Numbered from the stretch's first letter, positions 41,101 through 55,180 are shown. The stretch is DNA of 64,000 nucleotides from Tomocerus qinae (GCA_020055645.1 CM034546.1:116982375-117046374), one strand, 5' to 3'. Notes: generated by a model not told the origin, from the sequence alone. Translations and numbers: made by a program.

Positions 41101-44100
41101 TACAGAAGCATCAGAATCATTTGCGCCAGAATTCTGTTGAATATCAATCCAAATGATCTGATGTACTACTTAATTTTATAAAACTAATTAAAGCATAATT
41201 TAAAATGGGAAGATTCTTACCAAATGCCCTATTATGTATAATGTATTACTTCTCGGTCATCAAGATAGTAGTGCAGCAACAGTTCTGATTGTAATCTGTA
41301 GTACATAGAAACAAAAGAAAACTCTTAATCTGCTATTAACACTATTTAAGTAGTAAGTGGTATACATATAGTTATTAGATTAATATAAATAGTTATAGTA
41401 GCTACAGTAAATACTAGCGATACTAATCCTTAAATTTTTTAATGTATTACATCATTTGGTTGAATTGTATTACAAAAACTACGTTTAACGAAGGGTAGAG
41501 ATATGTTCGTGTTTGTGGTATATGTAACAAATTGGAGAACAGACAATGTAATAATGGCTAATAACTTCATTTCAAGGAATTAAAACTACATTAAGGAAAA
41601 ATGCATAAAAATTATGAAGAATAAATTGAAACAATGTCAAGGTTTACTTTTCCATTGAGTTATATTTATTTACTTTACGCTAACCTTCAATTCTAATCCA
41701 AACTTATTGAAATAGAAGATGCAAAGCTCTTCTTAACACTCTAGAGCAAGAAATTGGAGCATTTCGCAATGAAGTAGTTTGCTTATATATAGAACGTCCA
41801 ACTGTACTAACGATTAACTTCATTATATTTATCAGTCTTATCTAATCTAGTCCGCACACTTTTAATATCGTATTAAGTGCTCCTCTCCACTCAATTCATA
41901 ATTAGAAATGAACGCATGCAAATATCGCCTTGATACAATTTCTGCTATCTAAAGATGCACAGATGTTGTTGGCATGCACTAAGAGAAATATACAGGTCAT
42001 CATATATTGAGGAATCGCCATTTGATTACTACCTGCCTGTTGAAACATCAATAAAATCTTGCTAATGTGTGTCTGTATATATTGCAACTTGAAATTGCAT
42101 AGAGATACAATAGAGAAAATTAATAGTCTCACCTGTGTTATTACAAATAGAGACACTACCTCTCACTAATTGCAAATTGCAATGAGAAACTGCGTACGTA
42201 ACTTAATTATTTGTGTGAAATTTGCAATAAAAGACTGCAATAGATTGAAGTGCATGGATGCCTACCTTAGTTATTGAGATGCATCAACTTTTATTAAGGG
42301 CGATTATGTCTTATCTACAAATATACTTATTATAATGATCTTATAAAGTGTAATTGCGGTTACTATACACGAAGAATTACAACATTATTGGTAGAGGTAG
42401 AACTTTGCTGAGAAAATGGACGTATAGAATGATCAGGATTATATAAGAAACCGGTTGGAGTTAATCACTAATCAATTTCAGCAATCATTCCTCAGTTTAA
42501 CAGGCTTAAATGTTATTAATATTAAAGATTTATCTCTTACGGTAGACATATCTAATTTAATTGATCATTACTTAGTTGTTGACATTCTAATGATTTTAAA
42601 TCAGTCAGGGAAATGTTCCATTAGAATTTGAATGTAAATTGATACTTGTATACCTGTCTACTACAATCTTTTGCCGCTAAGCCTATCACACAGTCATAAA
42701 CTACGATGGTGGCTAAATAAATGGTAATTTTCAAATAATACTTCCTTCAGCCGATTCTTACGTTATAAGAGTTTAACTCACTCACACAGTCTTTTCCGGG
42801 TCAATATCTTCTAAGATATGTTGCACCTTGTCAAGTCATCTTCATATACTTTTCACAACCTGTTGCTTTCATCTCGTCCTAAGTGTGCAGACTCTGATAT
42901 GCTCTGGCTTTGTAAGAGAGTATTTTAGATGAGCTCTTAGCTTGTAGTTGCAAATTGAATTCATTTTATTCTCACTCAATAGCCGACTTAACAATAAACA
43001 CTGGTTTCAAGCGACGCAATGTAATTCAGATTTCTAAAGCATTGGCTTCCACAACAATAATAATTTGTGAATACCAGACCTGTGCGATTTTCTCTACGCA
43101 ATGCTCTCTGAATAGAAAATCCACCATTTTATAATCACCACTTTAATCTAACTTAATTTTTAACACTGGTTTATGAATAATCTAGTTCTATCTAATTATG
43201 TTGGTTTTTACAACCGTTTTTCTTTTTCGTTCATGAGTTATTAAAATTCATTTATTTTAAAATTAGATAATTTACAACCAAAAAGCTATGTGAGTTTATT
43301 ACAAGGCCAAGGCTAATGAATGTAATGGATATAGTTGTGGCGTTAGTATACATTGTAATTGATGTATTATGTTAACTTGATTAGACATCTCATTGGCTTT
43401 AGAATACTTTTTTCAATACAATTCAGAGTCAAAAATACCGTTACAGAGAGTTTGAAAATAATATTATTTTTAAGCATATAGTTATGAATTGTTTTTTCCA
43501 CTAACCAAATATATTAATTCTGCATGTATCATTGAATTTTGGAAATTGTGGTCCCAATGAATCACAGTTATCAAATTTTGACTGCTTTAGATTTCTATTT
43601 TTAAATAGAAACCGGTAAGTTACAATACTAACCGAAATTAACTGTTTCATTTATAAAATAACATGAAGCACATCAAGCAAAGTTAGAGTGGCCTGTAGGA
43701 TCTGCTATACTCTGTCTCGTTCATCTTCTCATTTGCAAAGTGATTTATGTGTAACTTCTAAGTGCTTAGTATTGGCAATAATATAAAAAATATTGTTGGT
43801 AAGTAAACGTTTTCTTTTAACAACAGTTAGACAGGCTAACTAACCATTAATAAAGTGTAGAAATGCTGTTTACCTTTTCATTCGATTATGTCACGTAATG
43901 CCTTTTGGATTTTGGTATCGTTGCGTGTATTGTACATTGCGATTGTTAACAATACAGGTTATATTTGCAGTTACCTACCGACAATGAATTGTTAATGCTT
44001 TAATTCTTACATATAATTTACCCAAGTGTATATGACTTCTTTAGGTGAAGGTAACTCGGTAGACATTGTGCTAATTTGATTGCTAGAATAATTCTGGACA

Positions 44101-47100
44101 GACCAGTTATTCTTTGCAGTTTTGTTGTATAAATGAACCTTAAGCGAGAAAATTATCTTAAATAGGGAAACATCTTAGGTAATTCAATTTCTTATCTCCT
44201 ACACATAATAACAATGACTAATGGACATAAAGTATATAATGACAGGTCGTAATTGCTATGCCTCAACGCAAATGCAAACTAATTCTTGTAAAAGTCTACC
44301 TTTTTTAGTATGCTTTACGGTATTAAATTGGTATTCCACGTTTCTCGTTATCACTCTCACAAACCTTTCTACATTCTGATTCGAAAATCAAATCTCAAAT
44401 TGAAAAATGTCGGCAGGACAATTGAAAGACTGTCACATAAAAGGCTTTTGAGCGACATTAAATAAACAGTTATACTTGTAGACAAGATAAAGGCATTTAT
44501 TATTGATGTATTGAAATTCTGGTTCGTAAAGTTATATACAAATATGTAACATGTATCTGTAACGATAAGATCTTAGTAAACCCCTTTCTTTGAAGTAGTC
44601 AGGTGTAATAAAGCTAAACTGGAACTTTATAATATGCATATTATTATATCCATATTGTATGAAGTCTAAGCTACAACCTGTATTATAGTAGCTGTCATTA
44701 CCATTATACGGCTGAAGTATGTTTCCCTTTCTTTGCTCCAAATATTCTATTTTTGTCAATTTTATGACATTTTGTGATGTCTCTTGTCAGAGTGCTATCA
44801 GCGTCCCACAATTTTCCTTTTAGTAAAATCACATAATAGTGAGACTGCATTTCTACATCCGCATAACTTTCAATTTAATGTAATATGAAATGTAAACCAG
44901 AAAATTAGGCATTATGCTGAAGAAATTACAATTCATCATAGCTTGTGAATCAATTGTGAATTTTGTATACAGACCAAGTATGGAGCGATAATTTATTCAA
45001 TGCTCATGTTCTCAAAGGACAAAAAGGTCGAATTATCCAAGCAAAAATGGTATCTTTTCTAAGGAACATGCGCTAGATACTTCCTTTGTTTTCATAAACA
45101 ACGCAAACAAAAGATGAACATAATTTATGCAGATGACTATCTTCTATTCAAAGGAAATACGCAAAAAAGCATTGTTAAAATATGGGTATTTTCTGTAATG
45201 TAGAAAAAGCTTGTAATCTCAGTTGGAAATTATGTCAGCGTTGGAAGCATAATTACAAAAACTGCCGAATAAAACAAACCTATCTTAAGCGTCCATGAAA
45301 TAGCTCAGATTTACCAATTGTCTTTAATCATAAACACTTGCAACTTCAGTGTGAATAAATTTCACACTATGATTTCGTTTTCTATCTTTCAAATACTGGC
45401 AAAGTTATTGTGGGTGTCTATTTTTATGGCTTATAAATACACATTTTCACATTAGTCGCATTTTATTAGATATATCTTTCTGATCGTTTGGCAGATTCCA
45501 ATATTGGTAGATGAAACTCATTCTGATTTCAAAAGTCAAAGTTTTTTCTTTTCAGGTACCTCGACAGAATCGTATAAGAATTTTAAATAGAGAGCATGAT
45601 CTTTAAATAAAGCGAAAGTACTTAAACAGAGTTTAGAGGGTTAAAGAGATAAATATCGAAACAAGAAACATGTTAGTAGATAACACAACACATTTGGCAT
45701 AACTCCATCTTTGATGTCTTGTTTGTATTGTAAGCAGAAGAACAAAAAGGAACTTAACAAATGTTAGACAAATCTGAGAAACAAAATAATTACGATGCAC
45801 TTCTTCATGCATTGTATTCTTATAAATAGCAGAAGATATCTAGCACAACTTTTCTTCTGCCAATAATGCAATTAAGCATATCAAAGAATTGCTCGTGCAT
45901 CAAACGATTAGTTTGTACAAGTAAATACGTTATTCTCTATTATTAACTTTTTTTTTCTTATTCTTGCTCCCAAAAAACTTCTCGAACATAGGGAAATAGG
46001 TATTAGCGATGTAATTCTCATTTTTGCAACAACTTTTCAGCTTTCGCTAATCGAAACTAAACACATGGTACAATATGAGCAAGAGAATAATATGTTTATG
46101 ATACTTATTAGCGAAATGGTTTGTTTGAGCCAACTGTCACTTTCTTTTAGGAGACGAATCATGTTTAGATTACACGCTGACAACAAAGAAGTACATTATG
46201 ATTATGACAAATTATATCAAATCTACTCAACAAATTATGTCACTTATACATCTATTCACAAAGGTGGATGACATAAGAATGAAATTGGAATCTACATATA
46301 CAAAATTAAACAAAGAGCTGTTAACGAGGGAACAATTTCTCAGAGAAATACCTGACATAACTGTTTAATAATTTTATTTACGGAACAACTAATCATGCTA
46401 ATTATTGGTGCTAAAATGAGACGATAAATACACATTGTTGCAATTGTTTATTGAAACAATCTACAGAAATCATTGCTTATCTACTAGAGCTAGTTAGACC
46501 AATTTGAGATGTGAAACTTGAGTTATGACATCAAATATAGTTTATGGATTCATTTGTTACTTTAGCAAATACAATTTGTATCTGTAGTCAGATGGTTGGT
46601 GAATTATATTTGCCTGCAGCTTCCAGTTACGAAACTCTTAATGATATTGGCAATCAAAGTACGACTTGAATAGATGGGACAAGAATCCTTGTATATGCCA
46701 AACTGGTGAAATACTCTACGTGCTCATATTATACCAAACCTTAAGCAAATACTGATTTGTTACTAAAATATTGCAGCAATCAAAGTAAAGTGAAAGGAAA
46801 CACTAAACGAAAGATCTTACTTAGTCACGTCAATCTACCTTCCCGTTCATGTTTACTTTTGATTGAGACTGCTCTTTGATGTAAAAAATTTAAAGGACAC
46901 GTCTTTGTCATATTTATGTTTTAGAAAGAATATTTTAAGTCTGAATTCTCAAGATATTAACAATTCTATCATATAATTTATTACAAAGTATATGCATGCA
47001 TTTAATAACAGTACCAGTCTATAAAAGCATATACATAGTGCTTGCAACCGACATCTACGAATTCTTTATCTCTTAACAATCTATTGCAAAGGATTTTTAT

Positions 47101-50100
47101 GCTAAATAAAAACTATGGGGTATAGCAAGTGGAGTAAATGTCTTTGATTTTTTTTATTATATAGAAATTGTATAATGTATAACGATCATTGAATCTGGGC
47201 CAAGATGAGACCCATTTCTGTGGGATTATGGGACTACTAGGTATACAACGGTAATAGCAGTCAATAATAGTCACGTCACAACTCTCAACTACTTATCTTG
47301 TAGATGCGTTCGGCAATTCTGTAAACTAAACACTTTCGATGTCAACAAGTCGTGAGCATCGCCGTTGGTGAAGAGAATGAACAAAAGAATACTATAATCT
47401 AACTAACTATACTATACAAATGCAAATACTATTGCGTCACACTTTGGGCTATAATTTGTTAAAAATCTGTTTTCATGATTTAGCAAAACAAAACCATGCT
47501 ATCAATTATTGTTAGATTATCCTAACTGTTCAGATGTTGAAAGTTTTTCAATAGGACTATAATTTATTTACCTCTAAAAATTCAAAACATGATATTTTAT
47601 ATGGGAGTCAAAAATATTGCGATTAACATTCATTGATAGTAACCTAAAATGATTATTAGACTTCGATTTTACTTTGTTTCTACTTCAATAAAATGCTACA
47701 TATGGATATGGATAATCTAAGCTATAGCTGTATTATCTTGTTATTTTGGTAAATTGAGCAGAATAAACTTGTTGAATCATATTCCCAAAAATATACAAAA
47801 GTAACGGTGTACATCATACTTCATGACAACCTTTATTTATAGCTTCATAGTATCAAATCATATTTCATTGTATCATGTAAGGCACAAACATAGGCTATTC
47901 ACTAAATCCATCATTTACTTTCAGTTTCAATGAATTAGTTTCACATACATTTGTAGTCGTCACCACCATATTTACATAATATTTCATTTTTCTATCATAT
48001 GTTATTTCCATTGCTGTGTAGGAAATATATTGCTATTTCACTCAAGTTAACCTGCAAGTATCTACTCATTCTAAAATTCAAAGTCTGTTCTTGCACATGT
48101 CCGATATTTTTTACACCGTTCACAGTTGGTGGTTTTCTTGCTTTGACTAAAATTAAGACAAATTCAACAAAGGGGTTCTTAAACAAGGAAACATTATTTC
48201 TAGCATCATTTCATGTTTCATTAAATATATAAATGTAATATGCGAGCAAGTAGCAAAGAAGATGAAAATAAATGTTACAAATTCAGTTGCAGATATATAT
48301 CTTTTACTAAGATATGAAATTGTAATTAGAGCGATAGTCAGGAATTTATTAAGATTTTCTATTTTTACTATTTTCAATAGTATATTAGATCATCATCGCC
48401 CTGGTTGTTTATATTATATCGTCACTTCACTTCACTTCACAATTGTCCATTTCTGGAAATGTTAGTATAACAGCAAAGCTTTATATCATTAAATGCCTGT
48501 GAACTTGTGAGCTCATACCTATAGCACAGCCTACATGTAGCGACATAGTAGTGCAATTATATTGTATTTCTGTGGTTCATACTAAGAACATTTACACACA
48601 TATTTATATTGTAGGCGTAGTACTAAGAACTAATCTGGCACATAGCACATGCTTACGATTAATTATGAGTATGTATTTCTACTAATTCTCATAGAAAAAA
48701 AATGAAGTGTAAACACGACATACTTTTCTAATTGCATATATACACAATATGCATGCCTGAGTGTTACAAGTATTATTTACTACTTAGGGAACAAAGAATA
48801 CACTTCTGCGATAAGGACTGTGTTAACGTTTCCTTGTGGTTATAATGACAATATTATGAGAAGGTGTCGACAAAACGGAAATCTAAATTATCCTCATAAT
48901 ATGCTCAACGGTTAAAATTATTTTAGGAAAAGTTGCAATAGAGTGTGTACACATACATTTTGTAAAGCACTGTAGTAAAAGTGGTTATGGTTTCGCATCG
49001 TAATTTGAATAGCCTCGATTGTAACTGAGTACATAAGATAAGTACTGGGGAATGGAATTAATTCGAATATGTATCTACTGCAAAGCTACAGGTATGGTAT
49101 ACATACTCAGGAATTTACTACTAGCATGCAATGTCATTAGTCATTAGATTATGTAATTATTAAGCACATAGGACATCCTACTATTCCACCAATGTCGTAA
49201 GGCAAATGTTATGCACTCATGTGTGCAACCAAGAAGTGAAGAAAGTGGCACGATTTACAAAAGGAGACATTCTTCCTTGGCTATATTTATCGGAACTGAT
49301 AGCGCTCATGCAAAGTGGAGGTGCTTAAGTGATTAATGCAATTGTGAACAGCTAATGAAAAATGATAATGCACAATTTTTAATGATGGCCATTTGGGGAG
49401 ATGTAAGAAAGAAAGTTTTTTAAGTTAAATTACTTGAGAAGTCAGTGCAATTTTTGTATAATTGTAATGAGAGCGAATCTGAATACATTATCGTTCACCT
49501 ATAGCTTTTAAAAGGTGAGTCAGAATTTATCAGGTGCGTAATGTTGTGCTATATTTAAAAAATCAACATTTTCTAATATTTAGTCCCAGTAAAATGAAGC
49601 AGGCCAAGCTATATCGTTCCTATTCCTGTCTGAGTACAAAGTTTACGAAACCCTAAAGGATTCCAAGTGAAAATATAGCAGAATGCATTCCCACGCCAGA
49701 ACTCATTACAAGATCAACGAACTACTTCAGCGTTAGTAATTGTGAGAATATTTCATAAAAAACCATGCACACCTACTACAACGCTAATTTAGCAGTAAGA
49801 ATGCTTACCATGCAAAAAGACGCATTTCCTCCCAAACAAAGTCAAAGCAAAATAGTACCACAGTATGCATGTATACAATACTTACTAAGATTGTAGATTT
49901 AAAGTTAGAGGTGCAGACACGGAATATGTATTACGGCAATAATAAAGTAGCAGGTATTAATGACTACCTTTGTTACGATCTGTACAGACTTAAAAGAAGT
50001 AGGTTGACTAACAGGCATGCATGAATGCAGTGTTCCAGAAATCTACCTTACTGCTATACTGCTATGTTCACGTAATTAGCGAAAATCTGATTTGGAAACA

Positions 50101-52827
50101 AATGTATTTTTCTCAAAACACATTTTTATGTATGCGTTAATATAAAAACTTTTCTCTTAGGAATTATAATATTAAATTGTAACGCCTACTACCGCAGCAC
50201 AGGCATTACTATTGTGCTGTGTATAACGTTAATATCTATTCATGTGGTCATGTGTTGCATTTCATAGTTATTCTACAGCAGCAACGAAAATTACAATTGA
50301 AACAATATTTTTGTGTGCTTTAATTAATGTAAGTAAACCCATGTTATAGGCTATTCAGCTCACTCAGCTGCTATTTTTAAGCATAAGTAATTACTAACAT
50401 AAATCCGAGATTTTCCGATAACTTCTCAACCCATTTACAAACTCTGTATGTAATAAATATGCAAGTAATGTGGTACCTAAATACGTTAAGTAAACATGAC
50501 ACAAGTAAAATTCTTTTGTAATTGTATTGTAGTAACTTAATAAGTATTTATTAATTGAATTTTACATACCTGAGTTGTAGAAAATGCAGTTCTTAGATTT
50601 TTAGATTGATGATGATTTAAAAGTCCATAATTAAGATTCACTGATACACATACACCTTTATAAGCCAATAATTGAGAAATTGCACATCTGTTCCAAAAGA
50701 AGATGTGCATATAAAGTATATAGGAAGTGTAAAGAGATGTACTACAAAAAGGGATTCTAATTTAAATTTACTAATAATCAATACAGCACAGACTATACGA
50801 CACAGATTGGGTAATGTCATAGATTGGCTTAGAGTAAATGAGTTATATTGATGGAGAATTTTGAAAAATTACAGAGATGTTTGTCTGAATAGCACCTCCG
50901 TGCTCCTAACTAGTTATCCTACCCCTCGACAAATAAACTTCAGATCAGATATCAACAGAGCATAACTCCAGCGGTTTGTACTAAATGTACATAGGTATGT
51001 ATCAGTTTTCCTCCTGTACTCACTGACAGCGTGATGGTTATGAACAGTCGAGGACAAGACGATGATACGGCTATAGAATAGACAGGACACTAGTCAATAC
51101 AAGGGCAGAAACAATCTGTGTTTTGAGGTATTTGAACATTGGTAAAAGGTATCAAGACTAAAATATCCAACTAGTATATCCTTCTTAAATTCGTGCTAAG
51201 ACTATACATAAGTCCTAATATAGAAGTATTCTTACAACTCTGTACATGCAATACTTGCATGTAGCTTGTAATAGAGATGGGGAAGTATTTATAACCGTAA
51301 GAAGGATTCTTTTAAGGCCGGAAAGTCACAAAATGAGATTTCGAAGCAAAGGATGGATGGGAAAGGGGACCACAATGCAATGGACTTGTTTGCTACGCTA
51401 TGCTTCATGGCTTCTATGACTGACAAACAGAAACACACTTGTGTATTTCTCGATTTTCCTATTGTCTAGGCTGGACAAAGCAGTGTGATGGAAGGACTTT
51501 GGGCTTAATACAGGTGAGATTCTTTATTTTCGTTGAAACTATAACGTACATGAGTATATACAGGAAACTCTCAGTTACTACTTAATAAACCTGTCCTTTA
51601 TAGTAAACAACTTGCTCATATTCAGCAGCTGCGTTGGTGTAGGTATAATGTATAACATCTGAATATACTTACTAAACTTAATAAGTAAGGACTTTTCTTA
51701 AAGTCCTATACCAACAAATATTGAATATAAACTTTTCTTTCACGCACATAGTATGTAAGAAATAGGGACAGGATGCGATGGTATAAATTATATATATTAA
51801 ATGCATCGAATCAAATCACGAAGGGTACTTATAAATAATGCTTAGAACATGACAGTAAACCTACTTGTAGTGCTACGTCTTCACAATGTGGTCGAGACGA
51901 GAGATATAAATACATCCTTTATTTTTAGACCTTTGAAAAGCAATCAATTTTTTACTGCTGCTGAAACCATTCCATTATATAATAGCACTTGATGATTCTG
52001 TTTATTACGAACTCAGAGTAGGAATATTTGATAACATCTAAGTGGTCGATTTAACGTGTTGTGGATAGATTCATTATTATGAACATGTTACTACTACCAT
52101 GATACTTTTGATTTCTAACATAGGAACTTTTAGCTGAATGGCATATCAGGGAGCTTTAATTCTTGCATATAGGTTTCACCTACCTCCAGAAAGTTATGTA
52201 AACATTATTTCTACAATTTTAGTGTTCTAATATCACGTTTCGCATGGCAAACAATTTTTATAGATACAAAGCATCAACATTTAGCCTAGTCAAAGGTATA
52301 ATATAACATAACTAAACAGATCAGACTACTTCAAATAACCTGGGAACTTTAACTTGCTTATTTGGCCCATTCCGAGATGTATCAACTCAAAGAATGCTAT
52401 AGAGAGATTATAACATTTCTGCTCATCGAATTTAGAATAGCATCAGCACACAAGCACATTTCGTTTTGCATAATATATAGTAACACGGCATAAGTGACAT
52501 CACGGTGACATGGTAATATCTGTAGTATATTAGTGAATAAAGAGAGCTAATTTCTGTATGAGTATTATTTTGAAAAGACATCGAACTTTTTGTTTTCGGT
52601 GAGGGTTTCGTGTCTTTGACTCGTAAAGGACCTGTGAAGATTTCGGTTCTATATTTACATGCTTACAATATATAGTACAATCCAGTTTCTGTCTAACAAA
52701 CATATCAGACTCCTTTTACGCCTTCTCATTGATTACATGAGAAACTTTGAATCGCACAAAGCAAAGAACAATGTTTTTGGCATCTACATCAAGACTTTAT
52801 GCGGTACTGATATATACTTTGATTGAT
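26179..52827. other. Gene desert, no coding region supported
   Basis: Roughly 26.6 kb of AT-rich DNA on the upstream side of the MYCBP-like gene. Open frames are short (none above about 107 codons), rich in Ile/Leu/Tyr/Cys and family-less. Short simple repeats occur, such as CACTT near 48,425. A good donor-like site (ACAG|GTGAGA) lies at 51,511-51,519, but no open reading frame with a start leads into it. The first exon(s) of the MYCBP-like gene may hide in the right part of this stretch. Confidence 0.45.
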
Positions 52828-52950
52828 AGTTAGTTAGTTAGTTAGTTAGTTCAGCTTTATTCAAGTGACAAGATAGGCCCTTCAATTACACGAATCAAAA
52901 TCGGTGATAGTTAATAAAAACAATCACCGCTCTTCACCAAACGCAATTTG
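52828..52950 (-). repeat. (AGTT)n run with AATAAAGCTG-type retroelement tail fragment
   Basis: Six AGTT units lie at 52828-52851. Read on the minus strand, the sequence runs through ACTTGAATAAAGCTGAACT into AACT repeats, a layout typical of the 3' ends of non-LTR elements or SINEs that terminate in a short tandem repeat. Only a short fragment is visible and no coding part remains. The left limit is clear; the right limit is a guess. Confidence 0.35.
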
Positions 52951-53273
52951 CCGATATAACTCTGAAGAATTCTTAATTTCAAGAGTTTTTGCTAGTGTTT
53001 AAATGAATTTGTAAATAAGATGGTGTGAATTAACATAATAACATTAGTACTATACATAGCTTTTAAGGTATATAAGTAAAATGAGATGGGATATAAATTG
53101 TAAGTGTATCTGTAATGAAATCGGGTAATGTGATGCTAAAATATAAAACTACTTTATAAGTGCTATGAAATATTATAGTGATAATATGCAGATAGCAAAT
53201 GCAGATTACTATTTTACATCAAGGTTTGTTAGACATTTTCCATAAGTCATGTTTATTACTTATTTTGTTTTAG

Positions 53274-53480
53274 AGAGAAACTACCGAAGAGGAGTTCATT
53301 CGCTATGTCCGAGACAATGGAGTAAGTGCCGCCTTGCAACCAGCACTGATTCTTCTTTATAGACTTCCAATCAAACCTAACAACTTGAAAGAATTTTTTG
53401 CTGAGTACCTGGAAAATGGCGCTTGTACTTTGACAAACATTTCTTTACTACGGGCAGAATTGTGTTATCTTCAATCAGAG
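53274..53480 (+). CDS. MYCBP-like gene, first visible coding exon
   Basis: The acceptor is TTTTGTTTTAG|AGAGAA; AG also occurs two and four bases further on, which leaves the exon start and phase ambiguous. The exon encodes the whole MYCBP-like helical domain and ends GAG|GTAAAA. Short upstream ATG-plus-donor candidates exist, for example ATG at 52558 (donor CG|GTGAGG, phase 2) and ATG at 53115 (donor GG|GTAATG, phase 1). Neither can be chosen from sequence alone. Confidence 0.7.
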
Positions 53481-55094
53481 GTAAAAACAAAAAATCTATT
53501 TGAGTATATACCAGAAGGACAGTAACTAACAAAAAATGCTTGTAAACAGGAGCGAAACCTCCAATTACATTTAAGAAATCTTGACCGAGATCTCGAAAAT
53601 ATGAGCAAGATGGTAAATAAGACAGTGGAAAAGAAAGCCGAAGAAACAGTACCTGAAAACCCTGATGGGAATCATATTCCAGATCTCATGACTCGTTTTG
53701 TTGAAGATACCAAGAAAAATCCCAGCAACAATTACAATCCGTTTGACCTTGCGACTCCTGATTTTCAAGCTGAAGAAATGCTTTCAGAAGAAGAAGGAGA
53801 AGGAGAAGAGGAAACTAAGATGAATCTATCAAAATCCTTAGAGTGTCTTGAAGAGAAGAACTCGGTTTTTGATATGATAGATGATTTGAAAGATTTTGAT
53901 CCTTGGGGTATGATATTCAAATATAATGACAATGATTTAAAGTACGATGTTCCAAAGCGCAAGGCAGAATGCGGAATAAAGGATGGTGCCTCTAAAGGCG
54001 CAATGCTAGCTGATATTAAACAAGGACTAAATAAAGAAGGCACAAATGATAAGGTTGACAATTCTATAATGGGAGAAAGCAATGATTCTGAAGATGCAGA
54101 TACCCTAGTTGAGCTTTTCCATGCCAAAATTATACCGGATGATAAGAATGAAGCCTTAATTCTCAAGCAAAAGACAGAGAAGGTAAACTTTTCAAACTTA
54201 ATGGGATGGCGCAATGACCAGCGCAAAGAGTGCAATTTCTCTTTTAAATATCCCTTGTACACAACTCTCCAATCAAGAAGTAATATTCCTGGGAAGGAAG
54301 ATAGTAAAGGACAGAAAGAAAGCAAAGATAGAAACTTAAAAAATGTGGTGAAGTTTTATTCCCAAATGAATTCAAATGCACCTGATGGAAATCTCTTAGA
54401 TTTCTTAGACAGAAAGTGGCCTATGTACGAAGATACATACTCTAGAGGAATTCAAACAGATATCCTACGTGAATTTGAAGATCTTGATGGAGAAAGTTGG
54501 GAATGGGAATGGGTTTCAGATGATTATTGTTTATTACCAGAAAATAGTACGGATGATAACAACAATAAAACTGCTTTCTCTGAGAGGATGGTAACTGAAA
54601 GCAAGAAAGGTTATTCTTCAAAAGAAAACGATAGCAATGCTAATGAAGTTGAGATATTGCAATACGATCCTGCTGACACAAAACCCAAGCAAAATGGCCC
54701 AGAATTACTTCAAATTGTTACGCAACGGGTAAATGATGGGTCTGCTCCGAAGATACCCTCTCCACCCGACACATTGTCGCAACAGTGTACAAGTAGCCTG
54801 CAAACCCAGAGTGATAACTCGAAAAAAGGAAGATTCGCATACACCGACAAGCAAGACTTCGGAGTAAAATTACTCGATAAAACTGACAATAAGAGGCAAG
54901 TTGGAACTTACACGTACACAAAGCCAAATACCGGGCTGCAAAAATCCCCATATGCAAAGCAAAATACCTTCTCACAAGCAAGTAATCGAAAAACTGCCAA
55001 ACTCCTTAAATATATTAATGACACCTATGATGTTGATACTGCTTCTAAACTACAGCAACAATTTGATTTCAGGATATTTGATGATTGCATTTAA
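53274..55094 (+). CDS. MYCBP (AMY-1)-like domain protein with long unrecognised C-terminal tail
   Basis: Two exons are certain in frame: 53274-53480 (69 codons) and 53550-55094 (514 codons plus TAA), separated by a 69-bp intron with donor GAG|GTAAAA and acceptor AAACAG|GAG. Visible residues 5-46 (EEEFIRYVRDNGV, ALILLYRLPIKP, LKEFFAEYL) match the pattern of c-Myc-binding protein, which I know as a roughly 100-residue helical domain starting with a similar REQF...YL...GV...LVALYEEPEKP stretch. A helical segment (about 57-100) looks like the family's C-terminal coiled coil. The remaining 480 or so residues are acidic and charged, with Trp-rich SWEWEW near 385 and a possible helical C-terminus; I recognise no domain there. 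MYCBP binds the Myc N-terminus and AKAPs; whether this protein does is unknown. The start codon lies in an upstream exon I could not fix. Confidence 0.7.
53550..55094 (+). CDS. MYCBP-like gene, terminal coding exon
   Basis: The acceptor is preceded by a good branch-like AGTAACTAAC and TGTAAACAG. The exon starts within the coiled coil (ERNLQLHLRNL) and continues through a Glu-rich stretch (SEEEGEGEEE), several Lys/Glu/Asp-rich segments and a C-terminus ending FDDCI. It stops at TAA 55092-55094. There are no membrane segments or long homopolymers. The frame is open for 514 codons, far beyond chance in this base composition. Confidence 0.8.
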   Translation, partial: ERNLQLHLRNLDRDLENMSKMVNKTVEKKAEETVPENPDGNHIPDLMTRFVEDTKKNPSNNYNPFDLATPDFQAEEMLSEEEGEGEEETKMNLSKSLECLEEKNSVFDMIDDLKDFDPWGMIFKYNDNDLKYDVPKRKAECGIKDGASKGAMLADIKQGLNKEGTNDKVDNSIMGESNDSEDADTLVELFHAKIIPDDKNEALILKQKTEKVNFSNLMGWRNDQRKECNFSFKYPLYTTLQSRSNIPGKEDSKGQKESKDRNLKNVVKFYSQMNSNAPDGNLLDFLDRKWPMYEDTYSRGIQTDILREFEDLDGESWEWEWVSDDYCLLPENSTDDNNNKTAFSERMVTESKKGYSSKENDSNANEVEILQYDPADTKPKQNGPELLQIVTQRVNDGSAPKIPSPPDTLSQQCTSSLQTQSDNSKKGRFAYTDKQDFGVKLLDKTDNKRQVGTYTYTKPNTGLQKSPYAKQNTFSQASNRKTAKLLKYINDTYDVDTASKLQQQFDFRIFDDCI

Positions 55095-55174
55095 TTGGAA
55101 ATTACAATTAGTGTTTGTTAGAATTGTGAATGCTTTTATCAGCTTTACAATAACTGTCTTTAGACTACAAATAT

Positions 55175-55180
55175 AATAAA
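55175..55180 (+). terminator. Polyadenylation signal AATAAA of the MYCBP-like gene
   Basis: A canonical AATAAA lies 81 bp past the stop codon, inside AATAAATAAT, a plausible distance for 3' processing. Further AATAAA copies lie at 55,454 and 55,469, so longer transcripts are possible. Confidence 0.55.

Noticed and set aside
51340-51513. First coding exon of the MYCBP-like gene ending at ACAG|GTGAGA
   Set aside because: The donor is good, but the only frame open into it has no ATG; at most this is a 5' UTR exon.
53765-54325. 186-codon minus-strand frame
   Set aside because: Antisense shadow of the MYCBP-like terminal exon.
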